From NCBI GenBank assembly GCA_033439265.1, contig JAVTVX010000030.1, forward strand, positions 1,490,501 through 1,554,500: DNA of 64,000 bases, given 5' to 3'. A program made the position numbers and the translations under genes. This DNA is from Dillenia suffruticosa (Eukaryota > Streptophyta > Magnoliopsida > Dilleniales > Dilleniaceae). The notes under the pieces are model-generated. The model was not told where the DNA came from. It saw only the letters and a program-made list of their open reading frames with translations, and made no database searches. Below are positions 61,301 through 64,000 of the stretch, piece after piece; position 1 is the first letter of the stretch; every line of letters begins with the position of its first letter.

Positions 61301-62970
61301 GATCAATAGGAAAAGAATTCCTAAAATTAATTTGAGTTTATACAGATTATAATCTAGCTCTAGTATAATTTGTATTGCATAATGAGGTAAATCCATATAG
61401 TCTTGTATAGTCTTGATTATTGCTTGCTCAGGTAGTATCATACGTGTATATGTTACGTTCTTGAACTTATGCTTTGTTGGTGAGGTCCAATGTTTTTGGC
61501 TATTTCGATTTACATTGAGAGTTAGATTCATTTGTAGCTAACACACGCACAAACATAACTGGATTCTGAAACTGATTTGACAGCTGACATACTTGCCGTG
61601 AACATATGTGAGTGCAGTGTTTGAAAGTATGCTTATTACGTACAAAATAAAATACTGATCACTTTATATCTGGAAAAAAGTTAGTATGTTCAATTCGTTT
61701 ACTTGCACTTTATGGCTTCATTTTTTTACACTGATTTTGAGTACAACACTAAATGTGAAATACCCAACTACTCCAAAAGTTTAAGTTTGTGAAGAGAAGG
61801 GTTTACCGAGGTGTTCTTATTTATTTATTTTTTTTCATCTTCCTCACTTCCTGTTATGTGACTTAGAGGCTTCCAAACTCCTGAAATAGTAAATGCAGTT
61901 TAAAGGGTCTGATAAGATTTGTAGCAGCTCCTACTGCCATGGAAAACAACCAACAATTCCAAAAGTTTAATCTAATTGAGATTAAAAAGAGCTCACCCGG
62001 TGTACAAAACACTCCTCAGCTTAGTGCGGGGGTAGGGGGAGGGTGGGTGTATATGTATGCCCACTAATTGAGATTAGTGTTTTATTATTTTATATCTTTG
62101 CATTCTACCATTTCAGTCGCTTGCTTTTGAAGTGCTGTGGCAGTGTTTGGTCGGAAAAATATATTTTAGAGCATGAACTCATAAGCGGGGTTATTAATGT
62201 GTCTTAAATGAGCTATGGGAATTTAGTGACAGAAATTGGCACGTTTTCTTTGTTGAAGTGTTAAAACTAAGTAGTAATCAGTTTTACCATACATGCACAA
62301 ATAGTGATGTCTTGAGTTCCTTTATTGGTTTTGAACTCTATGTTATTGGATTTTGCAGGCAGTTATGGAGATATATACCATGTATAAGGCTCAACTTTCA
62401 ACAACAAATATCTTGGTCCTCTTTGATTCTCTTCATGATGTAGCATCCCATGCTCACAAGATAAATAGCAATACAATTTTGCGCGCAAAGCTTCAGGAGC
62501 TTGGCTCGATGACCCAGATGCAAGATCCACCCTTGTTACGGATCGAGAATGATGCCTACCAAATTTGCCTTACATTTTTACAGAATCTTGTACTGGATAG
62601 ACCTCCATGTTATGACGAGGATATTGTAGAGGCTCGTCTTGTTGACCTCTGCCAGGAGGTCTTGCAATTATACATAGAGATCGCGCGTCCTGTCCTGGCA
62701 ACTCAGTCATCTCTAGGTCAGCAACCACAGTGGATGATTCCTTTGGGTTCTGGGAAACGAAGAGAATTAGCTGCACGGGCACCTCTGGTGGTAGCAGCCC
62801 TTCAGACTCTATGTGGTTTGGAAGATATTTCATTTGAGAAAAACTTGATTCGCATTTTCCCACTGCTCTCAAGCTTAATAAGTTGCGAACACGGATCAAA
62901 TGAGGTTCAGATAGCCCTGAGTGAAATGTTCAGGTCATTGGTGGGTCCAATTTTGCTGAGATCATGTTGA
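49339..62970 (+). CDS. BIG3: BIG2/BIG3-type Sec7 ARF guanine-nucleotide exchange factor
   Basis: Eleven exons give 1782 aa: 49339-50534, 52661-52978, 53166-53511, 53593-54015, 54099-54391, 58075-58348, 58794-59290, 59437-59758, 59949-60330, 60501-61186, 62359-62970. All introns are GT-AG and all phases fit. The protein activates ARF GTPases at the trans-Golgi network, supporting secretion, recycling and auxin-carrier traffic. The N-terminal DCB region is followed by the HUS box NYDCD (492-496). The Sec7 domain (about 621-810) has the catalytic Glu710 in FRLPGE and [12 protein letters not shown] at 744-755. HDS repeats fill the C-terminal half, which ends in GPILLRSC as in the family. Length matches Arabidopsis BIG2/BIG3. 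The neighbouring PPR gene favours BIG3 (At1g01960), while Met748 is the residue usual in brefeldin-sensitive members such as BIG2, so the symbol is tentative. Intron 5 (3683 bp) holds LINE debris. Confidence 0.95.
55111..56057 (+). mobile_element. 5'-truncated LINE in BIG intron 5, 17-bp TSD
   Basis: A 947-bp insertion lies between TGACACTTCTCATCACA at 55094-55110 and the identical 17 bp at 56058-56074. It encodes the end of a non-LTR reverse transcriptase. The active-site block is [13 protein letters not shown] (near 55165-55205), followed by [10 protein letters not shown], and after frameshifts [15 protein letters not shown] (near 55710-55755). An in-frame TAG at 55237-55239 and frameshifts near 55527 and 55590 make it inactive. 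It ends in a TTG-rich tail (ATTGTAGTTGTTGTTG). The orientation matches the host gene. The exact TSD proves target-primed insertion of a 5'-truncated copy. Confidence 0.85.
56575..56780 (-). pseudogene. LINE zf-RVT remnant in BIG intron 5
   Basis: On the minus strand, frames give [13 protein letters not shown] (about 56645-56690), then after a frame change [16 protein letters not shown] (about 56575-56625). This is the order of the zf-RVT zinc-binding domain that ends plant LINE reverse transcriptases: 'RC.C....E...HL...C..'. Stops and a shift separate the parts. It is in the opposite direction to the LINE 0.5 kb upstream, so it is a separate older insertion. Confidence 0.6.
57541..57618. repeat. 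Short tandem duplications in BIG intron 5
   Basis: TAGGGCAGGG is repeated at 57541-57550 and 57551-57560. The 18-bp unit TGGAAAAATTGCCATACC occurs twice in exact tandem at 57583-57600 and 57601-57618. Confidence 0.9.
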
Positions 62971-63284
62971 TCTAGTTGAATATTTGTCCCACAATTTTTC
63001 ATGTATGATAATATAGCTGAGGGTTTTTGCTCTTATATTTTGTCTTGTTTCCCTGTAGCAATCTTTATTTGAAAAAATATAGCTTTGTTAGTGTATGATG
63101 GTTAGTCGATGATCTTGAATTTTGCCCTGTTGCTTCTGAACGGTATGTATTTTTCATTTGCTGGCATGGCTCAATTCAGTATCCCATACACATTATGTTG
63201 GACGCTTTAATGTGGTAATACTAATGTTGTTTACAGGCATTGATGACCAACGTTTTCTTGTGAAGCTTCTGAAGTAGAAGCTTA

Positions 63285-63313
63285 ATTTTTTTTTTTTTTT
63301 TTTGGGGTACTGT
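63285..63313 (-). mobile_element. Poly(T) micro-insertion with 13-bp direct repeats
   Basis: The 13-mer AAGTAGAAGCTTA at 63272-63284 is repeated at 63314-63326. Between them lie only about 29 nt, a T run followed by GGGGTACTGT. Read on the minus strand this is ACAGTACCCC plus a poly(A) tail, similar to the 3' end of SINE family B (TATAGTACC plus A). It fits an almost completely 5'-truncated retroposon. Confidence 0.6.
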
Positions 63314-63845
63314 AAGTAGAAGCTTATTTTGCATGTCAGCCCTTGATATTTTGTCTCACTCGTTGCACTAGTTATACCATCTTCTTGCCACTATACGGCA
63401 CTGCAAGGTTTTATCATGCTGTTTGGATTTTTTGTTTTCTGGGATGAAGAATCTGAAAGCTGGAGGCTTACATTTTTAGCCCGATGTAGGATAGCGTCCC
63501 TTCACATGGAGATGAAACCCAGGCAAGGGTTCCAGCAGAATTATTGCTAGAAAAGGTGAAGCTGAGTCAATTGCTACTAAACTCGCGGAAACCTCAGAAC
63601 TCTTCTCTGCCGGCATTATGCTTATTCAGCTGGCGTCCACAGAAAGACCACATCACCTCACCCCTTATATGACTCGGTCCTCTCTCTCTCTCAATTGAAA
63701 TGAGTGCTGAAGAATAAGCTAGAATGAAAGAACAATTGCCTCTCTCTCTCTCTCTCTCTCTCCCCCTCGATTGAAATAACTTGGTCCAAAGTGTAGGGCC
63801 TTGTACATTAGGAATTATTGCAAGGTGACAAAGGTCTTCTCAGGA

Positions 63846-63865
63846 ACCTAACCCAAAAAAAAAAA
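63846..63865 (+). mobile_element. Poly(A) micro-insertion with 15-bp direct repeats
   Basis: The 15-mer AAGGTCTTCTCAGGA at 63831-63845 recurs at 63866-63880. Between them are 20 nt: ACCTAACCC and an A run. The unit resembles the 3' terminus of family C (CCCTTAACCC plus A) at 42369-42590. It is best read as an extreme 5'-truncated retroposon. Confidence 0.6.
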
Positions 63866-64000
63866 AAGGTCTTCTCAGGAGAAAGCCAAGCACATGCTTC
63901 TATCACATGCTCCACAACAATATTCTAAGCTCCTAATTATTTGTTGCTATTTGTTATTTCTCGTCAGTTTGACATTTTTATTTTCCCTCCTCTAATCTTA

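Larger units (their letters stand above)
62971..64000. other. 3' flank of the BIG gene
   Basis: The first few hundred bp are probably 3' untranslated sequence. Two very short poly(A)/poly(T) insertions with flanking repeats and a (CT)n tract at 63741-63762 follow. No second gene starts before the window ends. Confidence 0.55.

Overview
The window is nuclear DNA from a flowering plant, most likely a eudicot. It is AT-rich and gene-poor. Genes have GT-AG introns, and CT/GA microsatellites sit in gene leaders. Plant-only families are present (two LBD transcription factors, a DUF761 protein, a PPR gene), with many short tRNA-derived retroposons and decayed LINE pieces. No bacterial, organellar, CRISPR or viral coding feature was found. 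The species cannot be named from the sequence alone.

Layout. 1-6.2 kb is AT-rich repeat desert. 6.25-6.81 kb (minus) is an intronless DUF761-type membrane protein gene. 6.9-16.5 kb is intergenic, with SINE copies, a 172-bp tandem duplication and a decayed LINE RNase H domain. 16.5-18.5 kb (minus) is an intronless 640-aa putative nuclear protein. 18.5-22.7 kb is a repeat cluster. 22.7-26.4 kb (minus) is a two-exon LBD19-like gene. 26.4-38.6 kb is a 12-kb spacer with promoter-like elements at both ends. 38.7-41.7 kb (plus) is a two-exon LBD18 gene. 43.3-46.0 kb (minus) is a broken PPR gene of the At1g01970 type. 49.3-63.0 kb (plus) is a complete 11-exon gene for a large ARF-GEF of the BIG2/BIG3 group, 1782 aa, whose 3.7-kb fifth intron carries LINE debris.

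How the genes relate. LBD18 and LBD19 encode paired lateral-organ-boundaries-domain regulators and stand head to head. LBD18 is known in Arabidopsis for auxin-driven lateral root formation and xylem differentiation. BIG-type ARF-GEFs activate ARF GTPases at the trans-Golgi network for secretion and auxin-carrier traffic. The PPR gene next to BIG matches the Arabidopsis neighbour order At1g01960-At1g01970, so the segment looks like an older gene order that Arabidopsis has split. No operon-like cooperation is implied.

The main unexpected content is retroposon archaeology. It includes a 5'-truncated LINE with a perfect 17-bp target-site duplication (TSD), tRNA-only mini-retroposons with TSDs, two insertions that are little more than a poly(A) tail between 13- to 15-bp TSDs, and LINE RNase H and zinc-finger remnants broken by frameshifts.
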